The position numbers were made by a program, and so were the translations under genes. Positions 36,311 through 44,801 of a stretch of 64,000 nt of DNA are shown here, one piece after another. This stretch comes from Ignavibacteriales bacterium (lineage in GTDB: Bacteria; Bacteroidota; Ignavibacteria; Ignavibacteriales; Melioribacteraceae). The notes under the pieces are model-generated. The model searched no databases. It worked only from the letters and a program-made list of their open reading frames with translations, and was not told where the DNA came from. The stretch covers positions 1-64,000 of the forward strand of contig JAGUYK010000039.1 of assembly GCA_020061355.1 (NCBI GenBank), in the 5' to 3' direction. The stretch's first letter is position 1, and each line of letters begins with the position of its first letter.

Positions 36311-38392
36311 ATGAACTCAGTTTTTGTCAGAATAAAAAGTTGTATCCCTATCATGATTTGTTTATTGCTCGGGATGCAATCGATTAATAGCGGACAATTT
36401 AAAAATGTCTGGATGTCTGCCGGCTCTTTGCATAACTGGTATTCCGAAATCGGTTCTGAGTTAGAAGAAGCCGGATTCATCAAAACACAGCAATTTGGTA
36501 TGCAATGGCCTGCTATCTATTCTTACCAGGATATGCAGGCAGCTAGGGGAATGTGGATTGGCGCTAAAGACTTTACCGATGAAAAAGGTCAGAATTTCCC
36601 TTATAAGGTTGTAACTGTAGGTCCAAGAAATCCTCAATTCTATTCTTTCTTTCCGGTAAAAATGGAATTGATCTCCAAGGTTAATCCAACCAACGTATAT
36701 GTGGATGGTAATTTATCTTATCAGAAGAATGTTGAGGTTGATAAAATTGATGACAAAATGAAATATGATAGATTGATTGAAAATGTGGTTAATTCCCAGC
36801 TTGGAATAACAATGACTAGACGAATATTTCAGTTTTCCCAGCAGTATAATGATAACTATATTGTTTACGAATACATTTTCACCAATACGGGCAATACTGA
36901 TGCTGATCCTGAAATAGAATTGCCTAATACTACACTTAAAGATGTCTATTTCTGGTGGACTTACAGGAATTCTGTTAACAAATCGGTTCGTTATGTAATT
37001 GGTAACTCAAGCGGTTGGGGTATTAATACAATGAATGATGCCCGCGGAGATGGTGTTAAACCCGATCCCGTTAATGAAAGATACAGAGCACAATTCTCAT
37101 GGCACGGGTATTTCCCCGGTAAGGATGTCTCTTATGATAATATCGGCGGACCAATTTGGTCTCTTACCGCTACAGCAAGAACTTATAATAATCCTGCAGA
37201 TACAGTAGGTAGATTGGGCGGTACGCAATTTCTTGGAACACTCACATTATATGCCGATAAATCAGCAACAGAAAAAGTTGACGATCCTAATCAGCCAAGT
37301 ACAACAGATTATGTTAATTCCGATCATCCAATGCTGCTGGCCGGAGCTAATGCTTTGAATACTGATAGAATGACTCAGGAATATGCATTGATGAGTGTTG
37401 GGCATAAAACACCAAGACATGCAGATGCAGTTGAACCAAGCGGTGATTTTGCTATTCAAAAGAATGCACCAAATGTTGGTAATGCTTCCGGAGGTATTTC
37501 GTTTAACAATGGATACGGACCTTATACAATTGGTCCCGGGCAGAGTATAAGAATAGTAATGGCCGAAGCCGCAAATGGAATTGGAAGAAATTTGCAGGTT
37601 GATGTTGGTAAGCGATTCAAGAATGGTCAAATTACAGCTGATGCAAAAAACAGAATTGTAATGCAGGGAAAAGACTCATTGATGCTTACCTTTAAAAGAG
37701 TTACTGAAGCATTCAATGCCAACTGGAATATACCTCAAGCACCTTTACCTCCTACTTCGTTTGAAGTTAATTCCGGCGGTGATAGAATCTCTCTTAAGTG
37801 GGAAATTGATGCCAGCGACCCCAATCCGCCAACTTCTTTCAGAATTTATCGTGCGCTAGGAAATGTTGACAGTAATTACACAATGATATATGAAACATCA
37901 AGCGCAAGTGAAAGAAGTTATGCAGATAAATCTGTAACAAGAGGATTTAATTATTACTATTATCTTACTGCCGTTGGAGCACCTGTGCCAGCCGGACCCG
38001 GAACACCCGCTGGTAAACTTGAAAGCAGCAGGTACTATACTCAAACTTACGATCCGGCTAACCTACAGAGACAAGCCGGCGAGAAATTGAGTGATATTCG
38101 TATTGTTCCTAATCCGTTTAATGCATCTGCCAAAGGCAGTGTCCGTTTCCCGGGCATTATTGATGAAGATAAAATTGCGTTCTACAATATCCCTGGTGAA
38201 TGTACTATTAGAATTTATTCCGAAATTGGTGAATTGATAAAAACGATAGAACACACCAACGGAAGCGGCGATGAATACTGGTACCAGGTTACTTCCTCGA
38301 ATCAAATAATTGTGAGCGGTATTTACATTGCAGTTATTACTGATAAGAATACGGGTCAAAATCATATAGCTAAATTTGCTATTATCAGATAA
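36311..38392 (+). CDS. Secreted protein of unknown function with FN3 and a divergent T9SS-like tail
   Basis: I do not recognise a named family for this 693-aa protein. It has a signal peptide (MICLLLGMQSINSG), a long beta-rich body with ARGMWIGAKDF and RDVYFWW-like aromatic segments, an FN3 domain at about 480-570 (SLKWEIDASDPNPPTSFRIYR), and a final 95 residues with VPNPFNAS and IYSEIGELIKTI, which resemble the T9SS sorting domain. It begins 16 nt after the TonB receptor and ends 20 nt before the PorV-like gene, so it is probably the surface partner of the receptor. No catalytic motif is visible. Confidence 0.65.
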   Translation: MNSVFVRIKSCIPIMICLLLGMQSINSGQFKNVWMSAGSLHNWYSEIGSELEEAGFIKTQQFGMQWPAIYSYQDMQAARGMWIGAKDFTDEKGQNFPYKVVTVGPRNPQFYSFFPVKMELISKVNPTNVYVDGNLSYQKNVEVDKIDDKMKYDRLIENVVNSQLGITMTRRIFQFSQQYNDNYIVYEYIFTNTGNTDADPEIELPNTTLKDVYFWWTYRNSVNKSVRYVIGNSSGWGINTMNDARGDGVKPDPVNERYRAQFSWHGYFPGKDVSYDNIGGPIWSLTATARTYNNPADTVGRLGGTQFLGTLTLYADKSATEKVDDPNQPSTTDYVNSDHPMLLAGANALNTDRMTQEYALMSVGHKTPRHADAVEPSGDFAIQKNAPNVGNASGGISFNNGYGPYTIGPGQSIRIVMAEAANGIGRNLQVDVGKRFKNGQITADAKNRIVMQGKDSLMLTFKRVTEAFNANWNIPQAPLPPTSFEVNSGGDRISLKWEIDASDPNPPTSFRIYRALGNVDSNYTMIYETSSASERSYADKSVTRGFNYYYYLTAVGAPVPAGPGTPAGKLESSRYYTQTYDPANLQRQAGEKLSDIRIVPNPFNASAKGSVRFPGIIDEDKIAFYNIPGECTIRIYSEIGELIKTIEHTNGSGDEYWYQVTSSNQIIVSGIYIAVITDKNTGQNHIAKFAIIR

Positions 38393-38411
38393 AATAATTT
38401 TGGGTAGATAA

Positions 38412-39419
38412 ATGAAAAATTATACGATCATTTCAATAATAATTTTAGGATTACTGGCTCATACCTTACAGGCGCAGGATAAAAAACTTGCTCAAACGGG
38501 TATGAAGTTTCTTAGTGTATCCACCGATGCAAGGACAACAGGTTTTTCTGAAGCTGTTACTTCGGTTGACCTTTCTACTGCATCTGCAATGTTTTATAAC
38601 CCTGCAACAATGGCTTCCATAAAAGAATTTACTTCTTTAACGGTTGGAAATGTAAGCTGGATTGCCGATATCAATTACCTTCATTCCGCCATTGCATTTG
38701 CGCCATGGGATGGAGATTACGGTGTGTTCGGTGTTTCTTTTGTATCTGTTGATTATGGTGAATTCATGGGCACTGTGGTTGCAAGCAATGAACAGGGTTA
38801 TATTGATGTTGGTACATTTTCACCAACCGCTTATGCTCTCGGCTTCTCATATGCAAGAGAACTGTCACTCAAATTTGCAGTTGGCGGAAGCATTAGATTT
38901 GTTAAACAGAATTTAGGCAGCAGTGTTATCGATAAAGATGATAACGGCAATCTTATTCAGGAGGATAACGGACTGGGAGCTGTTGCGTTTGATTTCGGTG
39001 TGCTTTACAGAACGGGCTATAAGAGTTTGAATTTTGGAATGAGCATTAAAAACTTCTCTACAGAATTAAAATATAAGGAGGAGACATTCCAGCTTCCATT
39101 AACTTTCAGGATCGGACTTTCGATGGATGCAATGGATTTATTTAATATCGATAAGAATACTCACTCTTTGCTTGTATCTATTGATGCCGCTCACCCGAGG
39201 GATTTCAGCGAGCAGATTTATCTTGGCGCGGAATATACTTTTATTAACACATTTTCTGTCCGTGCCGGATTTGTATCTCCTGCAGATGAACGTAACTTTA
39301 CAGCCGGTTTCGGTATCAAGAGAAATTTGGGCAGTATGAATTTGGGAATCGATTACGCTTATCAGCCGTTCGGCATTTTTAATAACGTTCACAGGTTCTC
39401 ATTTAATTTTGCTTTTTAG
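38412..39419 (+). CDS. PorV/PorQ-family outer-membrane beta-barrel protein
   Basis: The 335-aa protein has a signal peptide ending in LQAQ. It then shows the PorV/UPF0164 opening, in which KLAQTGMKFLSVSTDARTTG leads into SAMFYNPATMAS, followed by a barrel that ends in an aromatic residue. PorV shuttles T9SS cargo to the attachment complex, and relatives in this phylum sit in surface-protein operons. Here it lies 20 nt after the 693-aa protein and just before a TIG lipoprotein. It may help display that cargo or form a dedicated outer-membrane complex with the TonB receptor. Confidence 0.82.
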   Translation: MKNYTIISIIILGLLAHTLQAQDKKLAQTGMKFLSVSTDARTTGFSEAVTSVDLSTASAMFYNPATMASIKEFTSLTVGNVSWIADINYLHSAIAFAPWDGDYGVFGVSFVSVDYGEFMGTVVASNEQGYIDVGTFSPTAYALGFSYARELSLKFAVGGSIRFVKQNLGSSVIDKDDNGNLIQEDNGLGAVAFDFGVLYRTGYKSLNFGMSIKNFSTELKYKEETFQLPLTFRIGLSMDAMDLFNIDKNTHSLLVSIDAAHPRDFSEQIYLGAEYTFINTFSVRAGFVSPADERNFTAGFGIKRNLGSMNLGIDYAYQPFGIFNNVHRFSFNFAF

Positions 39420-39466
39420 TTTAATTGGAAATGATAATTCATTTAAAAAATTTATTGGTATTGAAA

Positions 39467-40651
39467 ATGAAAAAACATAATCGAGTTATTTACCTAACTG
39501 CGCTAATTACCCTTGGCTTTATAATTTATGGTTGTAACCAGGAGGCTGCCCCCAGTCTTTATCAGGAAAAAGATGCAGGTGCCACCCCGGTTGTCAGCAA
39601 TGTTCTTCCTGCTAATGAAGCATTAGCGGGTGTTGCCGATATAACCATAAACGGTTCTAATTTTTCTCCTGTTAAGGAAGACAATCTTGTTTATTTCGGT
39701 ACTGCACAAGCCAACGTTTTAGAAGCTTCGTCAACAAGACTTCTGGTTAAGGCACCTAACCTTATCAAAAATGATCTTGATCTTAAAATAGCTGTTAAAG
39801 GCGCTGAGAAATTCAGCACTGTTGTAAAATATAACTTGCTGGAAGCCGTTGGTGTTTATTACGCCTTTACAAAAGGCGTGGATGATCCGATGACTATTAC
39901 AGTTGATAAGAATGAAAATGTGCTGGTTTATATTAAAGATCAGGGAGTTAGAAAAATTGATGCAGATGGAAAACTATCTGTATGGGCTCCAAGAGGTGCA
40001 GAATCATTTTTCTTCGATATGAAAATTGGTCCTAATAATATTTTGTATGGGACAAGAAATTTAAGAGCGATTTTTAAAGTTGAGGAAGGAAAACCTACTG
40101 CGACGTATTACGTAATTCCAAGAACAACTGTCGCAATGATTGCACTTGATTTCGATGAGAATTTAAATCTATGGACCGGAGGTAGCGGTGGATATTTCTA
40201 TAGCATTACACCAGCTCTGGTTCAAACAGAATTCCAGATCGATTATACCATCTCAGCCATGAGGGTATATAACGGTTATCTTTATGTTGCCGGGAAAAAT
40301 AGTACTGAAGAAGCTATCTACAGATACAAAATAAATTCTAACACTTCATTAGGTGATAAAGAAAAATATTTTGATATTGGGTCAGCATACGGTTTACAAA
40401 TGGTACGTGTAGGCTCCATGACATTCTCTTCGGATGGCGATCTTATACTTGGAACTGATCTGGCTGATGCATTTATCCTTTTCCGGAATGGTTCTGCTTC
40501 GAGTCTTTATCCCGGTCTTATCGGTCCTTATGCAAGATCAATGGGTTGGGGTACAAATAAAAATTTATTTTATGTTAGGGAATCAACAGAAGCATTCTCA
40601 TTAATTCGTGTTGATATGCAGAAGTTAGGCGCACCTTATTATGGTAGATAA
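39467..40651 (+). CDS. Lipoprotein with TIG/IPT domain and beta-propeller
   Basis: The frame is open from a TTG at 39,425, but the Met at 39,467 (MKKHNRVIYLTALITLGFIIYGC) begins a proper lipoprotein signal with lipobox Cys23, and is preferred. A TIG/IPT domain follows (VVSNVLPANEALAGVADITINGSNF), then a propeller-like region with repeats such as GPNNILYGTRNLRAIF and FDENLNLWTGG. By analogy with SusE/SusF-like surface lipoproteins it may bind glycans beside the TonB receptor. No enzymatic motif is seen. It lies 47 nt after the PorV-like gene and 72 nt before the next. Confidence 0.72.
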   Translation: MKKHNRVIYLTALITLGFIIYGCNQEAAPSLYQEKDAGATPVVSNVLPANEALAGVADITINGSNFSPVKEDNLVYFGTAQANVLEASSTRLLVKAPNLIKNDLDLKIAVKGAEKFSTVVKYNLLEAVGVYYAFTKGVDDPMTITVDKNENVLVYIKDQGVRKIDADGKLSVWAPRGAESFFFDMKIGPNNILYGTRNLRAIFKVEEGKPTATYYVIPRTTVAMIALDFDENLNLWTGGSGGYFYSITPALVQTEFQIDYTISAMRVYNGYLYVAGKNSTEEAIYRYKINSNTSLGDKEKYFDIGSAYGLQMVRVGSMTFSSDGDLILGTDLADAFILFRNGSASSLYPGLIGPYARSMGWGTNKNLFYVRESTEAFSLIRVDMQKLGAPYYGR

Positions 40652-40723
40652 TTTTATTAGGTAATTTATTGATCTCAATAAATGATTCAATAAACAAACA
40701 CTCAATCAACAAACGGAGGCATT

Positions 40724-42025
40724 ATGTTAAAAAAATTAACACTATTATTTGTTGTCGTTTTACTTACGGCAAGTTTAAGTAAAGCTCAATGGCGCTATGA
40801 TGGCCCATGGCCCAATGATACTCACAAAGGGGGAACTCATGGTTTGGAAGTAGACCCGGATGGGAAAATCTGGACAGCAAGCTATTATACTATGCCTTAC
40901 GGAGGGAAATTTGCTTCACCAATTCTGGTATTTTACCCTGATGGATCAAAAGTCGATACTATTTTTACAGTAACAACTGGAAATGTTACTGATACTCTTG
41001 GACTTGGAGCACTAGCCGGTACAACATCTGGTACAAGAGGACTTGCTAAAGATGAAAAGGGTAATATTATTTTCTGTGCAAGTACTCCAAACAAAATGAT
41101 AAAAATTGATTATAAAACCTACCAGGGTTTAGCAAGATATCTTATTAGCACCACTGCTTCTGAAATCGGTTCTTCTCCAGCAGGTCCGGCAGTATCAGAA
41201 AATGGAACGGTTTTCCTTGGTCCGGTTGTTGGTAATGGTGCTGCAACAGCAAAAATTGCAATGTTTGATAAAGACTTTAATTATTTTGGTAGTGCAGTAA
41301 CTGCTCCTCCGGATATCGTTAGAACTTTTAAAGTCTCTAAGGATGGAAACACCATTTACTGGACAAAGTTTACCGGTAAAATGGGTATTCTTGTTTATGA
41401 AAGACCAAGTGAGTTTGATTTCTTCACCGAAAAAGATTCCATCGTTTACGGAATGTCGATAGAATCAGCCGCCTTGCATCCCCAAAGCGGTTTATTATAT
41501 GTATCTAATGATTCAAGAGGTACTGAGAAAAAGTACACACATCTTACATGGTACGGTGTTAATGTTGCTACCAAGGCGCTTGCCGATAGCTTTACTTTAC
41601 CAAGTCCTATAACTCCAGTTGCGCCTGATGAATTACCAAGAGCTATTGCCTTCAGTAATGATGGTAATGTTGCTTATGTTGGTTTATTTGGGAGAACCTT
41701 CGATAGAATTTTCAAATTTACAAAAGTTGGAACCTCTGTCGAAAAGTTAGATGAAATTCCAACCGGTTATCAGTTATCACAAAATTATCCAAATCCATTT
41801 AACCCAACAACTAATATTAAATTCTCACTCCCTGAATCCGGATTTGCAACATTGAAAGTGTATAACACTCTCGGTCAGGAAGTTGCAACTCTTGTAAACG
41901 AGTTTAAGAACGCAGGTTCTTATCAGGTTGATTTTAATGCTAAAGATCTTTCATCAGGAATGTATCTTTACACACTTACTACAGGTAAAGCAACAATTTC
42001 TAAAAAAATGTTACTGGTTAAGTAA
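40724..42025 (+). CDS. T9SS-secreted propeller protein
   Basis: The start is fixed by a GGAGG site eight bases upstream. Signal peptide 1-21 (ASLSKAQ) is followed by an SMP-30/YVTN-like beta-propeller (HGLEVDPDGKIWTASYY, TRGLAKDEKGNIIFCAS, IAFSNDGNVAYVGLFG). The last 80 residues are a T9SS sorting domain with YPNPFNP and the usual end KKMLLVK. The propeller resembles ligand-binding or lactonase-like folds but I cannot identify active-site residues. It is the last gene before a strong terminator, so it closes the receptor operon. Confidence 0.78.
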   Translation: MLKKLTLLFVVVLLTASLSKAQWRYDGPWPNDTHKGGTHGLEVDPDGKIWTASYYTMPYGGKFASPILVFYPDGSKVDTIFTVTTGNVTDTLGLGALAGTTSGTRGLAKDEKGNIIFCASTPNKMIKIDYKTYQGLARYLISTTASEIGSSPAGPAVSENGTVFLGPVVGNGAATAKIAMFDKDFNYFGSAVTAPPDIVRTFKVSKDGNTIYWTKFTGKMGILVYERPSEFDFFTEKDSIVYGMSIESAALHPQSGLLYVSNDSRGTEKKYTHLTWYGVNVATKALADSFTLPSPITPVAPDELPRAIAFSNDGNVAYVGLFGRTFDRIFKFTKVGTSVEKLDEIPTGYQLSQNYPNPFNPTTNIKFSLPESGFATLKVYNTLGQEVATLVNEFKNAGSYQVDFNAKDLSSGMYLYTLTTGKATISKKMLLVK

Positions 42026-42056
42026 TACTTTTTAGGAATTATTAGATTGAAACAGG

Positions 42057-42091
42057 TTCCCCTCTTAAGAATATTAAGAGGGGAATTTTTT
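42057..42091 (+). terminator. Strong intrinsic terminator
   Basis: A perfect 12-bp stem, TTCCCCTCTTAA (42,057-42,068) with TTAAGAGGGGAA (42,074-42,085), encloses a 5-nt loop and is followed by six T. It lies 32 nt after the propeller-protein stop and ends the uptake operon. Confidence 0.92.
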
Positions 42092-42171
42092 GAAAATGAT
42101 TTCACAGATTACTCACTCTTTTGCATTTAGTTCTGTTTACAAATTCATTTTTCAGAAAAGTAGTTGGTATT

Positions 42172-42313
42172 AGAGACCTCCGAAAAATTATTTCTAGGCA
42201 GTCATTGCGAGGAATGAAATGACGAAGCAATCTCGATTTTGACTTAAAAAACATACTTTAGTTTGCTTCGCTTCGCTCGCAAAGACACATTTTAGAATTT
42301 TTCAGAAGTCTCT
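42172..42313. repeat. 142-bp MITE-like palindromic element
   Basis: The ends AGAGACCTCCGAAAAATT (42,172-42,189) and AATTTTTCAGAAGTCTCT (42,296-42,313) are inverted copies matching at 16 of 18 positions. Inside, CATTGCGAGGAATGAAATGA plus CGAAGCAATC on the left pairs imperfectly with TTTGCTTCGCTTCGCTCGCAA on the right, so the whole element can fold into one long hairpin. Words like TTGCGAG and CGAAGCAATC recur in intergenic repeats of many bacteria. It carries no gene. A 3-bp ATT flanks both ends, which is too short to prove a target duplication. Terminator and element fill the 314-bp gap 42,026-42,339. Confidence 0.72.
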
Positions 42314-42339
42314 ATTAATTAATTGGAGAAAATTATTAA

Positions 42340-43803
42340 ATGATTACTGTATTTCTTCCTTATAGCGGATCGCAGCATAGCATGAGTACAGTTAATGAAT
42401 TACTCAAGTGTAAACTCGTTTCTAAAGTTTATCTGCTCGCCAACGATGAAAACAGTAAAGCGCCAAAGAATTGTGAAATCTTATGCGTGAGCAGTTTAAC
42501 CAGCTCAGATACGGTGGATTTGATCAGAGAAAAAACTCAAACGAAATATATTTGTCTATTTACACAGGATAATCATTATCAATTAGGTCAGTTTGCAATT
42601 GAGAGGTTTTATAATGTCGCAAACTCAACCGGCGCAGGTCTGGTCTATTCAAATTATCTTATAATGAAAGAGGATTCGGTAAGCAGACACCCAGTTAATG
42701 ATTATCAGTTAGGAAGTTTACGCGATGATTTCGATTTTGGATACTTATTATTCTTGAATAAAGAAATATGCACAACGCTTAATAATGAAAACAAATACAA
42801 GTATGCCGGAATTTTTAACCTCAGACTTCATATATCAAGGGAAGCAGAGATTATAAGAATTCCGGAATATTTATATACAACTATAGAAACCGATACAAGA
42901 AAGAGCGGTGCAAAACAATTTGATTATGTTAATCCTAAGAACCGTGAAGTCCAGATCGAAATGGAAATTGCCGCTACGAACCATCTTAAAAATATAGGCG
43001 CCTACTTAAAACCTGATTTCAAAGAGATTGTAATTGAAAAAGGTGATTTTGAATATGAGGCATCGGTCATAATCCCTGTAAAGAACAGGGCAAATACTAT
43101 CAGTGATGCAATCAATTCCGTCCTGTCGCAAAAAACGGATTTTAAGTTTAACCTGATTGTTGTTGATAATTATTCAACCGATGGAACAACAGAGAAAATA
43201 AACGAGATTGCTGAGAAGGATTCCCGTTTGATCCAAATTATTCCCGAAAGGAAAGATCTTGGAATAGGCGGGTGCTGGAATGAAGCACTTCATCATAAAC
43301 TATGCGGAAGGTTTGCCATCCAGCTTGATAGCGATGATATCTATGCTGGCGATAATACAGTTCAAACTGTTGTTGATACTTTCAGAAAAGAAAAGTGTGC
43401 GATGGTTATAGGTACATACAGGATGACCAATTTTAAGCTGGAGGAGATACCCCCGGGAATAATTGATCATAAGGAATGGACTCCTGAAAACGGCAGGAAT
43501 AATGCACTCAGGATAAACGGACTTGGTGCACCAAGGGCGTTTTATACACCACTGCTGAGAGAATATAAAATCCCTAATGTAAGCTACGGCGAAGATTATG
43601 CGATCGGATTGATGATCTCAAGAGATTACCAGATCGGAAGAATTTATGATCCGATCTACATGTGCAGAAGGTGGGAGGGTAACTCGGATGCTGCCCTCGA
43701 TATTGAAAAACAAAATACCTACAATGAATATAAAGATAGAATAAGAACGATTGAAGTTCTTGCACGTCAGAGGAAAAATAGAAATGCAAACGGAGTTCTC
43801 TGA
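42340..43803 (+). CDS. Glycosyltransferase family 2 (GT-A) with an N-terminal extension
   Basis: Residues about 243-400 form a GT2 domain: YEASVIIPVKNRANTISDAI, LIVVDNYSTDGTTEKI and FAIQLDSDDIYAGDN, in which the DxD-type metal motif is visible. The first 235 residues look like a separate nucleotide-sugar-handling or GT-like domain (YICLFTQDNHYQLGQ, YSNYLIMKE), so this may be a two-domain transferase. GTs of this kind transfer a sugar from a nucleotide donor, and the acceptor is unknown. An AATTGGAGA site precedes the ATG. It overlaps the next gene by 20 nt, so the two are translationally coupled. Confidence 0.85.
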   Translation: MITVFLPYSGSQHSMSTVNELLKCKLVSKVYLLANDENSKAPKNCEILCVSSLTSSDTVDLIREKTQTKYICLFTQDNHYQLGQFAIERFYNVANSTGAGLVYSNYLIMKEDSVSRHPVNDYQLGSLRDDFDFGYLLFLNKEICTTLNNENKYKYAGIFNLRLHISREAEIIRIPEYLYTTIETDTRKSGAKQFDYVNPKNREVQIEMEIAATNHLKNIGAYLKPDFKEIVIEKGDFEYEASVIIPVKNRANTISDAINSVLSQKTDFKFNLIVVDNYSTDGTTEKINEIAEKDSRLIQIIPERKDLGIGGCWNEALHHKLCGRFAIQLDSDDIYAGDNTVQTVVDTFRKEKCAMVIGTYRMTNFKLEEIPPGIIDHKEWTPENGRNNALRINGLGAPRAFYTPLLREYKIPNVSYGEDYAIGLMISRDYQIGRIYDPIYMCRRWEGNSDAALDIEKQNTYNEYKDRIRTIEVLARQRKNRNANGVL

Positions 43804-44782
43804 AAGAAATATTTTTTTAGACGGGGATGATGAATCGGTAAATCTTCCAATTAAGGTTGAACGCCTGTTTGAGGATCAACTCCAGAATTGGAAACTTGCT
43901 TTCGATGGATATCAAAGTTTAACAAAGGTTCAAAAGAAACTTTTTGAATTCGACGACTTTTCGATTGAAGCACATTATAATCCGGGTAGGATAATTTCGT
44001 CATCAGCGAAGGTTGATGCAAAATCAATAAATGAACGTCCCTGTTTCCTTTGCGTAAAAAATTTACCTGCCGACCAGAAGGCAATCAAAGTAATTGGTAA
44101 TTATATTCTTCTTGTAAACCCTTTTCCTATTTTTCATAAACATTTTACTATCCCAACAACCAAGCATGTGCCTCAATTAATCAAACAAGAATTTGAGAAT
44201 TTACTTCTTATCTCTTCAAAGATTGGCAGCGGATTTTCGGTTTTTTATAATGGTCCTAAGTGCGGTGCTTCTGCCCCTGATCATTTGCACTTTCAAGCCG
44301 GTAATTACGGCTTTATGAATATTGATAATGAATATGAAAATATTCTTAATAAATATGGGGAAATTGTCTATTCTGACGGCGAATTGATAACTTCAGTTGT
44401 AACGGGCTGCTTGCGTAATTTCATCACCGTGGAATCGAATGATATTTCAAAACTGAAATCTGAGTTTGAGAAAATCTATAACGTATTAGGCGGGGATAAA
44501 ACCGCTGAAGAACCGATGCTGAATGTTATATCTACTTATAATAATTCATGGCGTGTTCTGATTTTCCCGCGCACAAAACATAGACCTTCCTATTTTTTTG
44601 GAGAAGGGAAAAATAAAATATTAATAAGTCCTGCCGCAGTCGATCTTGGCGGAGTATTGATCTTTCCCAGGGAAGAAGACTTCGATAAAATAACAATACA
44701 ATTAGTCGTTGATATTTTTAAACAGGTTACATTTACCAATGAAGAGTTTAGAAATATTTCTGACAAATTGAAGATACGTTAA
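43784..44782 (+). CDS. DUF4922 protein, GalT/HIT-superfamily nucleotidyltransferase-like
   Basis: The ATG at 43,784, preceded by AGAGGAAAA, is preferred over an upstream start at 43,751. The 332-aa protein has RPCFLC near residue 85, a CxxC like the zinc site of galactose-1-phosphate uridylyltransferase. APDHLHFQAG near 165 is an HxHxQ catalytic motif of the HIT/GalT superfamily. LLVNPFPIFHKHFTIP is the strand before it. Relatives include GDP-hexose phosphorylases and ATP adenylyltransferases, so it probably makes or breaks a nucleotide sugar or dinucleotide. Coupling to a GT2 gene suggests it supplies or recovers that enzyme's donor. Substrate unknown. Confidence 0.75.
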   Translation: MQTEFSERNIFLDGDDESVNLPIKVERLFEDQLQNWKLAFDGYQSLTKVQKKLFEFDDFSIEAHYNPGRIISSSAKVDAKSINERPCFLCVKNLPADQKAIKVIGNYILLVNPFPIFHKHFTIPTTKHVPQLIKQEFENLLLISSKIGSGFSVFYNGPKCGASAPDHLHFQAGNYGFMNIDNEYENILNKYGEIVYSDGELITSVVTGCLRNFITVESNDISKLKSEFEKIYNVLGGDKTAEEPMLNVISTYNNSWRVLIFPRTKHRPSYFFGEGKNKILISPAAVDLGGVLIFPREEDFDKITIQLVVDIFKQVTFTNEEFRNISDKLKIR

Positions 44783-44801
44783 CAATTGAGAATTAATTAA
44801 A

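Noticed and set aside
37262-37630. 122-aa minus-strand frame
   Set aside because: Lies antisense within the 693-aa secreted protein gene and has no recognisable features.
38400-38410. TTGGGTAGAT before the PorV-like gene as another operator copy
   Set aside because: Only the GGGTAG core matches. The other arm of the dyad is absent, and the site lies between cotranscribed genes.
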